A DNA stretch of 8,145 bases from an uncultured Oscillibacter sp. (GTDB lineage Bacteria > Bacillota_A > Clostridia > Oscillospirales > Oscillospiraceae). The stretch is from positions 1 through 8,145 of the forward strand of contig CATOKC010000141.1 in NCBI GenBank assembly GCA_951800675.1, given 5' to 3'. Position numbers and translations under genes: made by a program. Each line of letters starts with the position of its first letter. The first letter of the stretch is position 1. This document shows positions 1 through 6,641 of this stretch, piece by piece. The notes under the pieces are model-generated. The model was given only the letters and a program-made list of their open reading frames with translations. It was not told the DNA's origin and made no database searches.

Positions 1-657
1 GGGAAGATTGACGGGGCGTGTATGTCCGCCGCCTGCGCCAAAGCCTACGGGCAACTGCGCACCACCTTCGATTGTCAGGCCACCATCTATGGCACGACCA
101 CCATGGCGGGAACCTATTCCGATGGCCTCGCCCCGGCAGAGCTGCCAGCAAGCGAGACTGTTTGGCCCCATGAGGACTATGTGGCCCCGTCTGACGTTCA
201 CAACTTCATTGTATCAGTGGACCCCCAGGGGATATTGGGATGGAATGACAAGTATGTGGAAAAGCGAGGCCGTCCGAAAGCCCATGTGATCGAAGTCCTT
301 ACGGAACAGGTTTCTAATGAATATCTGGCCTATCTGCGGAAAGTGGATGTGTCCTATGTGTTCGCCGGGAAGGACCGGCTGGACTGTACCCTGCTGCTGG
401 GCAAACTGAAAACGCTGTTTCAAATTGACCGGCTGATGCTGGCGGGCGGCGGTCAGATGAACTGGTCTTTCGCCCAGGAGGATCTGATTGATGAGTTGAG
501 TATCATCCTCGCCCCCACAGCGGACGGGAACCGAACGGCGGCATCCCTGTTTGAGAAACCAGCGTTCCTCCCGGAACGGCTTCCGGCGGTATTTCATTCG
601 AAAGCCGTAGAAAAGCTGGATGATGATGCTCTGTGGCTGCGGTATACGAAAGTCTGA
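1..657 (+). CDS. RibD C-terminal / dihydrofolate reductase-like protein (5' partial)
   Basis: The reading frame is open from base 1, so the true start lies upstream; an ATG at base 22 is internal. The first residues, GKIDG, match the conserved 'SVDGKIDG' strand near the N-terminus of RibD_C/DHFR-fold proteins, so only some 10-20 residues are probably missing. The visible 218 residues include the glycine-rich nucleotide-binding turn LAGGGQMNW (Gly149-151 counted from base 1) followed by LIDEL, typical of the NADPH-dependent RibD reductase domain. Family members reduce pteridine- or riboflavin-precursor-like substrates with NADPH, but many stand-alone copies such as this one have no assigned substrate. 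No RibD deaminase domain is visible. It ends 18 bp before the next promoter's -35 box and so is probably a separate transcription unit. The fold is confident; the substrate is unknown. Confidence 0.85.
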   Translation, partial: GKIDGACMSAACAKAYGQLRTTFDCQATIYGTTTMAGTYSDGLAPAELPASETVWPHEDYVAPSDVHNFIVSVDPQGILGWNDKYVEKRGRPKAHVIEVLTEQVSNEYLAYLRKVDVSYVFAGKDRLDCTLLLGKLKTLFQIDRLMLAGGGQMNWSFAQEDLIDELSIILAPTADGNRTAASLFEKPAFLPERLPAVFHSKAVEKLDDDALWLRYTKV

Positions 658-674
658 AAAATTTCCGAACACTC

Positions 675-705
675 TTGACATGGAGTAGGCTTTATGGTCT
701 ATACT
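675..705 (+). promoter_or_regulatory. Promoter with 19-bp spacer, MerR-type layout
   Basis: The -35 box TTGACA (675-680) is a perfect consensus match and the -10 box TATACT (700-705) matches 5 of 6, but the spacer is 19 bp instead of 17. This over-long spacer is the hallmark of promoters activated by DNA-distorting MerR-family regulators. Within the spacer an imperfect dyad CATGGAG / CTTTATG (679-685 and 690-696) has 5 of 7 positions paired. The expected transcription start near 712 lies between this promoter and the ATG at 736. The boxes are seen; MerR control is inferred, and no MerR gene lies in the window. Confidence 0.65.
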
Positions 706-735
706 CGGCTTATCATAACGAAACGGAGGATCACT

Positions 736-1293
736 ATGAGAAAACATTTTGGAAGCAACCCTTGGTTCTTTCCTCTGCCGGTGCTGATTATCGGCACTTA
801 CGATGAGAACGGGAAAGCGGACGCGATGAACGCCGCCTGGGGCGGTCTGTATGACCGGGATAAGGTAGTCCTCTGTCTGAGCGCGGGACACAAGACCACC
901 AAGAACATCAAGGCAAGGGGCGCGTTCACCGTCAGCTTTGCCGATGCCGCCCATGTGGTGGAGGCGGACTATGTGGGGCTGGTGTCCGCCAATCAGGAAC
1001 CGGATAAGCTGGCCAAGGCCGGACTGCATACCACCCGGAGCGAAGCGGTGGACGCGCCGTTGATTGACGAATTTCCGGTTGCCTTGGAATGCAGGCTGCT
1101 CAAGGTGAGCGAGGACGGCAACATCATCGGCCAGATCGTGAGCATCAGCGCGGATGAAAAGGTGCTGGGCGCGGACGGTAAAATTGATGCCGCCAAGCTG
1201 CAAGCCATTTCCTTTGACCCCTGCGGCAACACCTATGTCAAGATGGGCGAGGTCGTAGGAAAAGCGTTCCAGGACGGCGGGAAGCTGAAATAA
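736..1293 (+). CDS. Flavin reductase-like FMN-binding protein
   Basis: A 185-residue protein of the flavin reductase-like split-barrel family, which binds FMN and typically moves electrons from NAD(P)H to flavin or a small acceptor in the cytoplasm. The N-terminal WFFPLPVLIIGTYDENGKAD followed by NAAWGG is the characteristic family opening, then GHKTTKNI and the FTVSFAD strand that line the flavin site. Length is normal for the family. The ATG at 736 is chosen because GGAGGA (725-730) sits 5 bp upstream; an in-frame ATG at 694 would lie between the -35 and -10 boxes of the promoter, so it cannot be used from that promoter. It is the first gene of a two-gene unit, 17 bp before the CMD-cupin gene. 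The electron acceptor is not predictable. In clostridia such proteins are often linked to oxidative or electrophile stress. Confidence 0.9.
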   Translation: MRKHFGSNPWFFPLPVLIIGTYDENGKADAMNAAWGGLYDRDKVVLCLSAGHKTTKNIKARGAFTVSFADAAHVVEADYVGLVSANQEPDKLAKAGLHTTRSEAVDAPLIDEFPVALECRLLKVSEDGNIIGQIVSISADEKVLGADGKIDAAKLQAISFDPCGNTYVKMGEVVGKAFQDGGKLK

Positions 1294-1310
1294 AGAAAGG
1301 ATTATTCGCT

Positions 1311-2048
1311 ATGGCAGAAAAGCAAACAGCGGGCCGCGACCGCTTGGGTGATCTCGCCCCGAAATTTGCGGAACTGAACGATGATGTTCTCTTTGGTGAG
1401 GTCTGGTCAAGGGAGGACCAGCTCTCTCCCCGTGACCGCAGCATGATTACCATTGCGGCACTGTTCTCGGCGGGGCTGTATCCCCAACTGAAATCTCACC
1501 TCAACTTGGGCAAGGCCCATGGCATCACCAAGCAGGAGGCCGTGGAAATTGTGACCCAGCTTGCCTTTTACTGCGGCTGGCCCAAGGCGTGGAGTACCTT
1601 CCCGCTGATCCAGGAGGTCTACGGCGAGGATGATGGCGTAGACCCTGACCGGCTGTCCTGCTTCCCGATAGGGGAAAAGAATGACGCTTTCGCCCGGTAT
1701 TTCATTGGGCAGAGCTACCTTGCCCCTCTGTCTACCCAGCAGGTGCCGGTATTCAACGTGACCTTTGAACCGGGGTGCCGGAACAACTGGCACATCCATC
1801 ACGCCCAGGACGGCGGCGGACAGATGCTGGTCTGCGTCAGCGGCCGGGGCTGGTATCAGGAGTGGGGCCAGGAGCCGCGAGAGCTGCGCCCCGGTGATGT
1901 AGTGAACATCCCCGCCGGTGTGAAGCACTGGCACGGTGCGGCCAAGGATTCCTGGTTCCAGCACTTGGCCGTAGAGGTCCCCGGCGAGGGTGGACGGACC
2001 GAGTGGTATGAGGCGGTAGACGAGGAGCAGTATAGCGTTTTGAAATAA
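1311..2048 (+). CDS. Carboxymuconolactone decarboxylase-cupin fusion protein
   Basis: A 245-residue cytoplasmic protein with two domains. Residues about 12-105 form an all-helical CMD/AhpD-type domain (LSPRDRSMITIAAL, then SHLNLGKAHGITKQE and AFYCGWPKAW). Residues about 145-220 form a cupin barrel. Cupin motif 1 is G-x5-H-x-H with His161, His163 and His164, but the usual metal-binding Glu is replaced by Gln171; motif 2 is PGDVVNIPAGVKHWH with His206 and His208. There is no CxxC, so it is not an AhpD peroxidase. CMD-cupin fusions are common in bacteria, usually next to AKRs and flavin proteins, and their reaction is mostly unknown; ring-opened aromatic lactones or quinone-like compounds are guesses. 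AAGAAAGGA (1293-1301) is the ribosome site. It follows the flavin reductase by 17 bp and is closed by the terminator at 2061. Confidence 0.88.
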   Translation: MAEKQTAGRDRLGDLAPKFAELNDDVLFGEVWSREDQLSPRDRSMITIAALFSAGLYPQLKSHLNLGKAHGITKQEAVEIVTQLAFYCGWPKAWSTFPLIQEVYGEDDGVDPDRLSCFPIGEKNDAFARYFIGQSYLAPLSTQQVPVFNVTFEPGCRNNWHIHHAQDGGGQMLVCVSGRGWYQEWGQEPRELRPGDVVNIPAGVKHWHGAAKDSWFQHLAVEVPGEGGRTEWYEAVDEEQYSVLK

Positions 2049-2060
2049 AATACGGCAGAT

Positions 2061-2093
2061 AAAAGGCTGAGGCATGGAACCTCGGCCTTTTTT
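2061..2093 (+). terminator. Intrinsic terminator after the CMD-cupin gene
   Basis: The arm AAAGGCTGAGG (2062-2072) pairs with CCTCGGCCTTT (2080-2090) over 11 positions with one T-G wobble, extended by an A-T pair at 2061/2091. The loop is 7 nt (2073-2079) and a run of six T (2088-2093) forms the tail. It begins 12 bp after the stop codon at 2046-2048 and ends the first transcription unit. Confidence 0.9.
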
Positions 2094-2106
2094 GATGCCT
2101 GTCAGT

Positions 2107-2125
2107 GTCAACCTTTGACTTGATA
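2107..2125 (+). promoter_or_regulatory. Weak promoter/operator candidate upstream of the AKR operon
   Basis: A perfect short dyad GTCAA-CCT-TTGAC (2107-2119) is followed by TTGATA (2120-2125), a 5 of 6 match to a -35 box. No convincing -10 box lies 16-19 bp further on. TAAAAT at 2168-2173 is a fair -10 sequence, but its own -35 position is poor. The terminator at 2061 and the 172-bp gap imply that a promoter should exist between 2094 and 2206, but I cannot place it with assurance. Confidence 0.22.
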
Positions 2126-2220
2126 CTGATGAACTAATCGAGACTTCTGTTTTCTGCCTCCCTGCGTTAAAATCAAATCGTAGCAAGGAACAACAGCAAT
2201 CACGGCAGAAAGGAATCACG

Positions 2221-3324
2221 ATGGAACAGCGAGTATTAGGGCGCGATTTGAAGGCTTCAGCCCTTGGCCTTGGGTGCATGGGTTTCTCCCATGCCTACGG
2301 TGCGCCCACAGATCGAACCGAGGCCATCCGCTTGATCCAGCAGGCGGCGGATATGGGCTATACCTTCTTTGATACCGCCGAGGTCTACGGAACGGCGGAC
2401 AATCCCCACCACAACGAGGAATTGGTGGGAGCCGCGCTGCGGTCGCAGCGGGAGCAGGTGGTCATTGCCACCAAGTTCGGCATCCACTTTGACATGGGCA
2501 GCACGGCGGTAAACAAGCCCCTTGTACCGGATTCCCGGCCCGCAGTGATCCGAACCTCCGTGGAAAATTCTCTGCGGCGGCTGGGGACGGATCATATTGA
2601 CCTCTACTACCAGCACCGGGCTGACCCCAATGTGCCGGTGGAGGAAGTGGCCGGGGTAATGGCCAATCTGATCCGGGAGGGCAAGATCACCCATTGGGGC
2701 CTGTCCGAAGCGACTGAGGACACTATCCGCCGCGCTCACGCCGTCTGCCCGGTAACAGCGATCCAGAACCGCTACTCCATGATGGCACGGTGGTACGAGG
2801 ACCTGTTCCCGGTTCTGGAGGAGCTGGGCATCGGCTATGTGGCGTTCTCCCCGCTGGCAAACGGCCTCCTCTCCGCACAGTACGGAAAGGAAACCAAGTT
2901 TGAAGCCGGGACGGACTACCGGAGCGTCATGCCGCAGTTCACCCCAGAGGGTATGGAGCAGAACCGGGCGCTGCTGGAATTGCTCCACTGGCTGGCTGCG
3001 GAGAAGTCTGCAACACCCGCGCAAATTTCCCTGGCATGGATGCTGCGCAAGAAGCCGTATATCGTCCCGATTCCCGGCACCCGCAAGCTGGAACGGATGC
3101 GGGAGAACGCGGGATCGGCGGATACTGTGCTGACAGCTTCCGAGGTGCAGGCACTGGACAATGCGCTGGACACGATGGAGATGTCCCAGGTGTTCGGCGG
3201 TACAAAAATCGTAAAACAGGAGGTTTCCCACCATGAAAAAAATGAAACGTATTTGGGCGCTGCTTTTAACCGCAGCCACGATCCTCTCCCTGCTGGCCGG
3301 GTGTGCCAGCACCCTCGCCAATGA
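2221..3324 (+). CDS. Aldo/keto reductase with C-terminal read-through extension
   Basis: A cytoplasmic aldo/keto reductase that should reduce aldehydes, ketones or quinone-like carbonyls with NADPH. The catalytic tetrad is visible: Asp51 and Tyr56 in FFDTAEVYG, Lys85 in IATKFG, and His132 in LYYQHR. The cofactor-binding C-terminal region IPIPGTRKLERMREN is present. The start is supported by AGAAAGGA (2207-2214), 6 bp upstream of ATG. Relatives end shortly after a 'MSEVFGG-KIVK' motif; here VFGGTKIVK is followed by CAG at 3217-3219 where a TAG would give a normal 332-residue protein. The frame instead runs 35 more residues, to TGA at 3322, overlapping the start of the next gene by 92 bp in another frame. 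That tail is out-of-frame signal-peptide sequence with no family resemblance. It is the first gene of the presumptive four-gene operon. Carbonyl substrate unknown. Confidence 0.92.
   Translation: MEQRVLGRDLKASALGLGCMGFSHAYGAPTDRTEAIRLIQQAADMGYTFFDTAEVYGTADNPHHNEELVGAALRSQREQVVIATKFGIHFDMGSTAVNKPLVPDSRPAVIRTSVENSLRRLGTDHIDLYYQHRADPNVPVEEVAGVMANLIREGKITHWGLSEATEDTIRRAHAVCPVTAIQNRYSMMARWYEDLFPVLEELGIGYVAFSPLANGLLSAQYGKETKFEAGTDYRSVMPQFTPEGMEQNRALLELLHWLAAEKSATPAQISLAWMLRKKPYIVPIPGTRKLERMRENAGSADTVLTASEVQALDNALDTMEMSQVFGGTKIVKQEVSHHEKNETYLGAAFNRSHDPLPAGRVCQHPRQ
3218..3223 (+). promoter_or_regulatory. Shine-Dalgarno site inside the AKR reading frame
   Basis: AGGAGG lies 9 bp before the ATG at 3233 and fixes the start of the lipoprotein. 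It overlaps the CAG codon (3217-3219) that appears to replace the AKR stop codon, so AKR translation now passes through this ribosome site. Confidence 0.85.
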
Positions 3325-4918
3325 CGGTACGTCGGCTACCACGCCCGATGGACCGCAGGGCGAAACCCAGCAGGATGCCGGCTCCCAGTTTCCCGATGGT
3401 GCGCTGGTGATCGCCGAGCAAGGGATGTTCTCCGCCGGAGGCACGGTGCTGACCTCTGATGGGACCTTTGACGTTTCCAACTACTATATGTCCAGGGAAG
3501 GTTCCACCTCCCATGTGGATCACGCCAATGTATTCTATCAGATTCCGGCAGAGGAGAGCGGTCTGCCCATGGTGTTCCTCCACGGCTACGGTCAGTCCCG
3601 CATGGGCTGGATGACCACCCCGGACGGACGCCCCGGTTGGTCTGACCTGTTCCTGCGGATGGGCCACAGCGTGTTCCTCATCGACCAGCCCCGCCGTGGG
3701 GAGGCCGGACAGACCTCCGTGGCCGGGACCATCAGCACCGAGCCCTCTGACCAGACCTGGTACACCCAGTTCCGTATAGGCACTTATCTGGACAATACTT
3801 TCACCTACAACGAGGGTTCTCAGTTCCCCACGGGAGAGAATGTGCTGGATCAGTTCTTCCGTCAGATGACCCCGGACACCGCTATGGATTCAGCGAACGG
3901 CGATCAGAACATTGACACGACCGTAGTGGCCCAGGCGGTAGCGGCAACGATTGATGAGGTCTATGCGCGGACCGGGAAGGATTCCGTCCTTGTCACCCAT
4001 TCCCAGGGCGGTATGCCCGGTTGGGAAACGGCCCGGTATACCGATCACATTGCCGCAATCGTGGCGATTGAACCGGGCATGGCCCCGATGGTGGACGGTG
4101 AGGACTATGCCGCCCTGCTGGAGAAAAATATCCCCGTTACATTCTACTATGGCGACTACATTGGCGAGGAGTTCCCTGATGTTCCGGCAGCAGGTATGTG
4201 GGGCATGATGGCCTCCAGCGCGGACGCTTTCACGGCGGCTTATACAGCGGCGGGCGGGAGCAGTACCGTGGTGCATCTGCCCGAAGAAGGGATCACCGGC
4301 AATGACCACTTCATGTTCCAGGACTTGAACAATGATGTGATCGCGGATCACGTTGAAGCCTGGATTCAGAACCATGCGGGCGTATCCGGCGGCACTGCGC
4401 CCCAGGCCCCCGCAGCGCCCGAAAATGAGAGCGGAAAAACATTGGTGGTCTACTACTCCGCCACCGGCAGTACCAAGGCCGTGGCCGGATATATCGCCAA
4501 CGCCACAGGCGGCGACACCTTTGCGATCACTTCGGCAGAACCCTATTCCTCCGCTGATCTGAATTGGACGGACTCCGAAAGCCGGGTCAGCCGGGAGCAT
4601 GATGACCCCTCCCTGCGGACCATGGAGCTGACGGAAACGACCGTAGACGGCTGGGAGGACTATGACACAGTATTCATCGGATATCCCATCTGGTGGGGCA
4701 TCGCCGCTTGGCCGGTGGACAACTTCATCAACGCCAACGACTTCACCGGGAAAACCGTGATTCCTTTCTGCACATCTTCTTCCTCCGGCCTGGGCGAGAG
4801 CGGCGAACTGCTGGCGGAACTGGCCGGGACCGGCGACTGGCAGGAGGGCCAGCGGTTCCGCAGCAGCGTGGCCGAAGCCGATGTGGTGGAATGGGTCAAT
4901 GGACTGAATCTTCAATAA
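3233..4918 (+). CDS. Lipoprotein: alpha/beta hydrolase fused to flavodoxin domain
   Basis: A 561-residue exported lipoprotein. The positively charged N-terminus, hydrophobic core and lipobox LAGC (Cys24) mark a type II signal peptide. A short low-complexity linker (about 25-52) leads to an alpha/beta hydrolase domain (about 55-378): the oxyanion-side motif FLHGYGQS, nucleophile elbow THSQGG with Ser257, probable acid Glu280 in VAIEPG, and probable catalytic His359 in GNDHFMFQD. This resembles secreted esterases. An Ala/Pro-rich linker (about 379-400) joins a flavodoxin domain (401-561) with phosphate loop YYSATGSTKAVA and flavin-stacking region GYPIWWG (Trp487, Trp488). The stop is 18 bp from the next gene, in the same frame. 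Domain calls are confident; the catalytic residues other than Ser257 are placed by family pattern. Substrate, and whether FMN is bound outside the membrane, are unknown. Confidence 0.88.
   Translation: MKKMKRIWALLLTAATILSLLAGCASTLANDGTSATTPDGPQGETQQDAGSQFPDGALVIAEQGMFSAGGTVLTSDGTFDVSNYYMSREGSTSHVDHANVFYQIPAEESGLPMVFLHGYGQSRMGWMTTPDGRPGWSDLFLRMGHSVFLIDQPRRGEAGQTSVAGTISTEPSDQTWYTQFRIGTYLDNTFTYNEGSQFPTGENVLDQFFRQMTPDTAMDSANGDQNIDTTVVAQAVAATIDEVYARTGKDSVLVTHSQGGMPGWETARYTDHIAAIVAIEPGMAPMVDGEDYAALLEKNIPVTFYYGDYIGEEFPDVPAAGMWGMMASSADAFTAAYTAAGGSSTVVHLPEEGITGNDHFMFQDLNNDVIADHVEAWIQNHAGVSGGTAPQAPAAPENESGKTLVVYYSATGSTKAVAGYIANATGGDTFAITSAEPYSSADLNWTDSESRVSREHDDPSLRTMELTETTVDGWEDYDTVFIGYPIWWGIAAWPVDNFINANDFTGKTVIPFCTSSSSGLGESGELLAELAGTGDWQEGQRFRSSVAEADVVEWVNGLNLQ
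4433..4912 (+). repeat. Duplicated flavodoxin domain, copy A (in the lipoprotein)
   Basis: These 160 codons align without any gap to 5567-6046 at a constant offset of 1134 bp. By hand count about 100 of 160 residues are identical. Conservation is strongly uneven: 4661-4716 differs from 5795-5850 at only 2 of 56 bases and 4556-4572 is identical to 5690-5706, while other parts are much more diverged. This is direct evidence of a domain duplication between adjacent genes. Confidence 0.85.
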
Positions 4919-4936
4919 GAAAAGGAGTTTTACAAC

Positions 4937-6628
4937 ATGAAAAATTTGAGACGTTTCCTCTCCTGCCTGTTGGCGGTTACGATGCTGCTGGCCCTGGGCG
5001 TCACGGCCTCTGCCGCAGAATTTACCGATGTACCTGCGGGGTCCGACTACGCCGAGGCCGTTCAGTGGGCCTCCGACAACGGCTATATCTACGGCTATGG
5101 AGATGGCCGCTTTGGTGTGAACGACAATGTGACCCGCGCACAGTTGGCAGCCATCTTCCACCGCGCCGCAGGGACGCCCGCCGCATCCGGCACATCCCGC
5201 TTCTCTGACGCGGAGGCAGGCGCTTACTACATCAATGCGCTCAGTTGGGCAGAGACTGCTGGCCTGATTGCCGGATACCCGGATGGGCGGTTTGGCGTGG
5301 GTGATCCTGTCACACGCCAGCAGGTAGCCACGATCCTCTGGCGCTGGGCCGGTTCCCCCGCTGCTTCCGCCGGGAATTACTCGGATGAAAACGCTATTTC
5401 CGCCTATGCGCAGACGGCGGTAGACTGGTCCCGCTCCAACGGTATCATCGCCGCCCGCAGCGATGGACGCTTTGCCCCCACTGACAACGCTACCCGTGGA
5501 GAGATCGTTTCCGCACTCTACAACTATATGGGCAAGACCTCTACGCCTCCCGCTTCTACCGGGAATGGCAAGATTCTGGTGGCCTACTTCTCCGCCAGCG
5601 GCAACACCGAAGCTGTGGCGAACGCCATTGCTGATACACTGGACGCAGATCTCTTTGAGATGGTTCCCGAAGCGCCCTACACCAGCGCGGATCTGAATTG
5701 GACGGATTCCAGCAGCCGGGTCAATGCCGAGCATAACGATCCTTCCAAGCAGGATGTGAAGCTGGCGAAGAACACCGTGGACAACTGGACGGACTATGAC
5801 ACAGTATTCATCGGCTATCCTATCTGGTGGGGCATCGCCGCTTGGCCGGTAAACGACTTCGTGAAGAATAACGACTTCACCGGAAAGACAGTGATCCCCT
5901 TCTGCACCTCCACCAGCTCCGGGCTGGGACAGAGCGGCACCCTGCTGGCAGAGATGGCCAATGGCGGCAACTGGCAGGAGGGACGGCGCTTCTCGGAGCG
6001 GGCCTCTCAGTCTGACATCGCGGCCTGGGCCAACGGTCTGGACCTCCCCAAGGCAAATACCCAGCCCACACAGAGCGGTGAATCCAAGGTTCTTGTGGCC
6101 TACTTCTCTATGCCGGAAACCACCAATCCCAACAACATGACCACCGAGGAAGCCAACAGCACCGTAGTCATTAACGGCGAGGTTCTGGGCAACACACAGT
6201 ATATGGCCCAGGTCATTCAAAGAACAACGAACGCTGACATCTATCGTATTGAGCCGCAGAACCCCTATCCCACCGACCACACCACCCTGGTTGCCCAAGC
6301 GCGGGAGGAGCAGGATCAGGATACCCGCCCCGCTATCAAGGATGCTATCCCCGATTTTGACAGCTATGACACGGTTTTCATCGGCTACCCCATCTGGTGG
6401 AGCGACCTGCCCCAAATCCTCTACACCTTTTTCGATACCTATGATTTCAGCGGCAAGACGGTAATCCCCTTCAGCACGCACGGCGGCAGCAGCTTCGCCG
6501 GAACACCCGCCACCATTCAGAGCCTGGAGCCGGGGGCGAAGATGCTGGATGGTCTGACAATATCCCGGAACAACATCCAGGATGCGGAGCGGGAGATCGT
6601 CTCCTGGGTCAACGGTCTGGATTATTAA
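4937..6628 (+). CDS. Secreted SLH-anchored protein with two flavodoxin domains
   Basis: A 563-residue surface protein. Residues 1-26 form a Sec-type signal peptide with cleavage expected after ASA (24-26). Three SLH domains follow (about 28-200), each with a G-YPDGRFG-like turn and a TR motif: TRAQ at 66, TRQQ at 126, TRGE at 186, spaced exactly 60 residues. SLH domains bind pyruvylated cell-wall polymer and anchor proteins at the surface. A Ser/Thr/Pro linker leads to flavodoxin domain 1 (211-372; phosphate loop YFSASGNTEAVA, GYPIWWG with Trp297-298) and domain 2 (382-563; YFSM then a roughly 27-residue insertion before GNTQYMAQ, GYPIWWS with Trp487-488). AAAAGGAG (4920-4927) is the ribosome site. 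Both domains resemble the Flavodoxin_4-type family. SLH plus tandem flavodoxins implies FMN-dependent electron transfer at the cell surface; partner and substrate are unknown. Confidence 0.92.
   Translation: MKNLRRFLSCLLAVTMLLALGVTASAAEFTDVPAGSDYAEAVQWASDNGYIYGYGDGRFGVNDNVTRAQLAAIFHRAAGTPAASGTSRFSDAEAGAYYINALSWAETAGLIAGYPDGRFGVGDPVTRQQVATILWRWAGSPAASAGNYSDENAISAYAQTAVDWSRSNGIIAARSDGRFAPTDNATRGEIVSALYNYMGKTSTPPASTGNGKILVAYFSASGNTEAVANAIADTLDADLFEMVPEAPYTSADLNWTDSSSRVNAEHNDPSKQDVKLAKNTVDNWTDYDTVFIGYPIWWGIAAWPVNDFVKNNDFTGKTVIPFCTSTSSGLGQSGTLLAEMANGGNWQEGRRFSERASQSDIAAWANGLDLPKANTQPTQSGESKVLVAYFSMPETTNPNNMTTEEANSTVVINGEVLGNTQYMAQVIQRTTNADIYRIEPQNPYPTDHTTLVAQAREEQDQDTRPAIKDAIPDFDSYDTVFIGYPIWWSDLPQILYTFFDTYDFSGKTVIPFSTHGGSSFAGTPATIQSLEPGAKMLDGLTISRNNIQDAEREIVSWVNGLDY
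5567..6046 (+). repeat. Duplicated flavodoxin domain, copy B (in the SLH protein)
   Basis: Partner of the copy at 4433-4912, codon-aligned and gapless. The second flavodoxin domain of the same protein (from about 6080) is clearly more distant: it keeps the core VLVAYFS, GYPIWW and SGKTVIPF blocks but has an insertion in the phosphate-loop region. The tandem pair within this gene is therefore not the most recent duplication; the inter-gene pair is. Confidence 0.85.
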
Positions 6629-6641
6629 GAAGGAGTTTGCC

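Noticed and set aside
694..735. Upstream ATG giving a 14-residue longer flavin reductase.
   Set aside because: It lies between the -35 and -10 boxes of the promoter, before any likely transcript start; the ATG at 736 has GGAGGA at good spacing.
3217..3219. Stop-codon reassignment or programmed frameshift as the cause of the AKR extension.
   Set aside because: CAG is an ordinary Gln codon, other genes end normally at TAA or TGA, and no slippery sequence is visible. A simple TAG-to-CAG change explains it.
2257..3480. A 407-codon - strand open frame opposite the AKR.
   Set aside because: Shadow of the AKR and the lipoprotein start; the + strand proteins have clear catalytic motifs and the antisense product has none.
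4937..5020. RRFL in the SLH protein signal peptide as a twin-arginine (Tat) signal, which would export a folded FMN protein.
   Set aside because: Tat consensus is S/T-R-R-x-F-L-K; here Phe directly follows the arginines, there is no Ser/Thr before them, and the core is strongly hydrophobic as in Sec signals.
5123..5503. Evenly spaced TR motifs every 180 bp as a DNA repeat array or CRISPR.
   Set aside because: The spacing comes from three diverged SLH protein domains; there is no conserved DNA repeat with unique spacers.
6582..6641. Upstream ATG giving a 20-residue longer iron-sulfur flavoprotein.
   Set aside because: The extra residues overlap the SLH gene in another frame; GAAGGAG and the typical MKVLLVNGSP start point to 6642.
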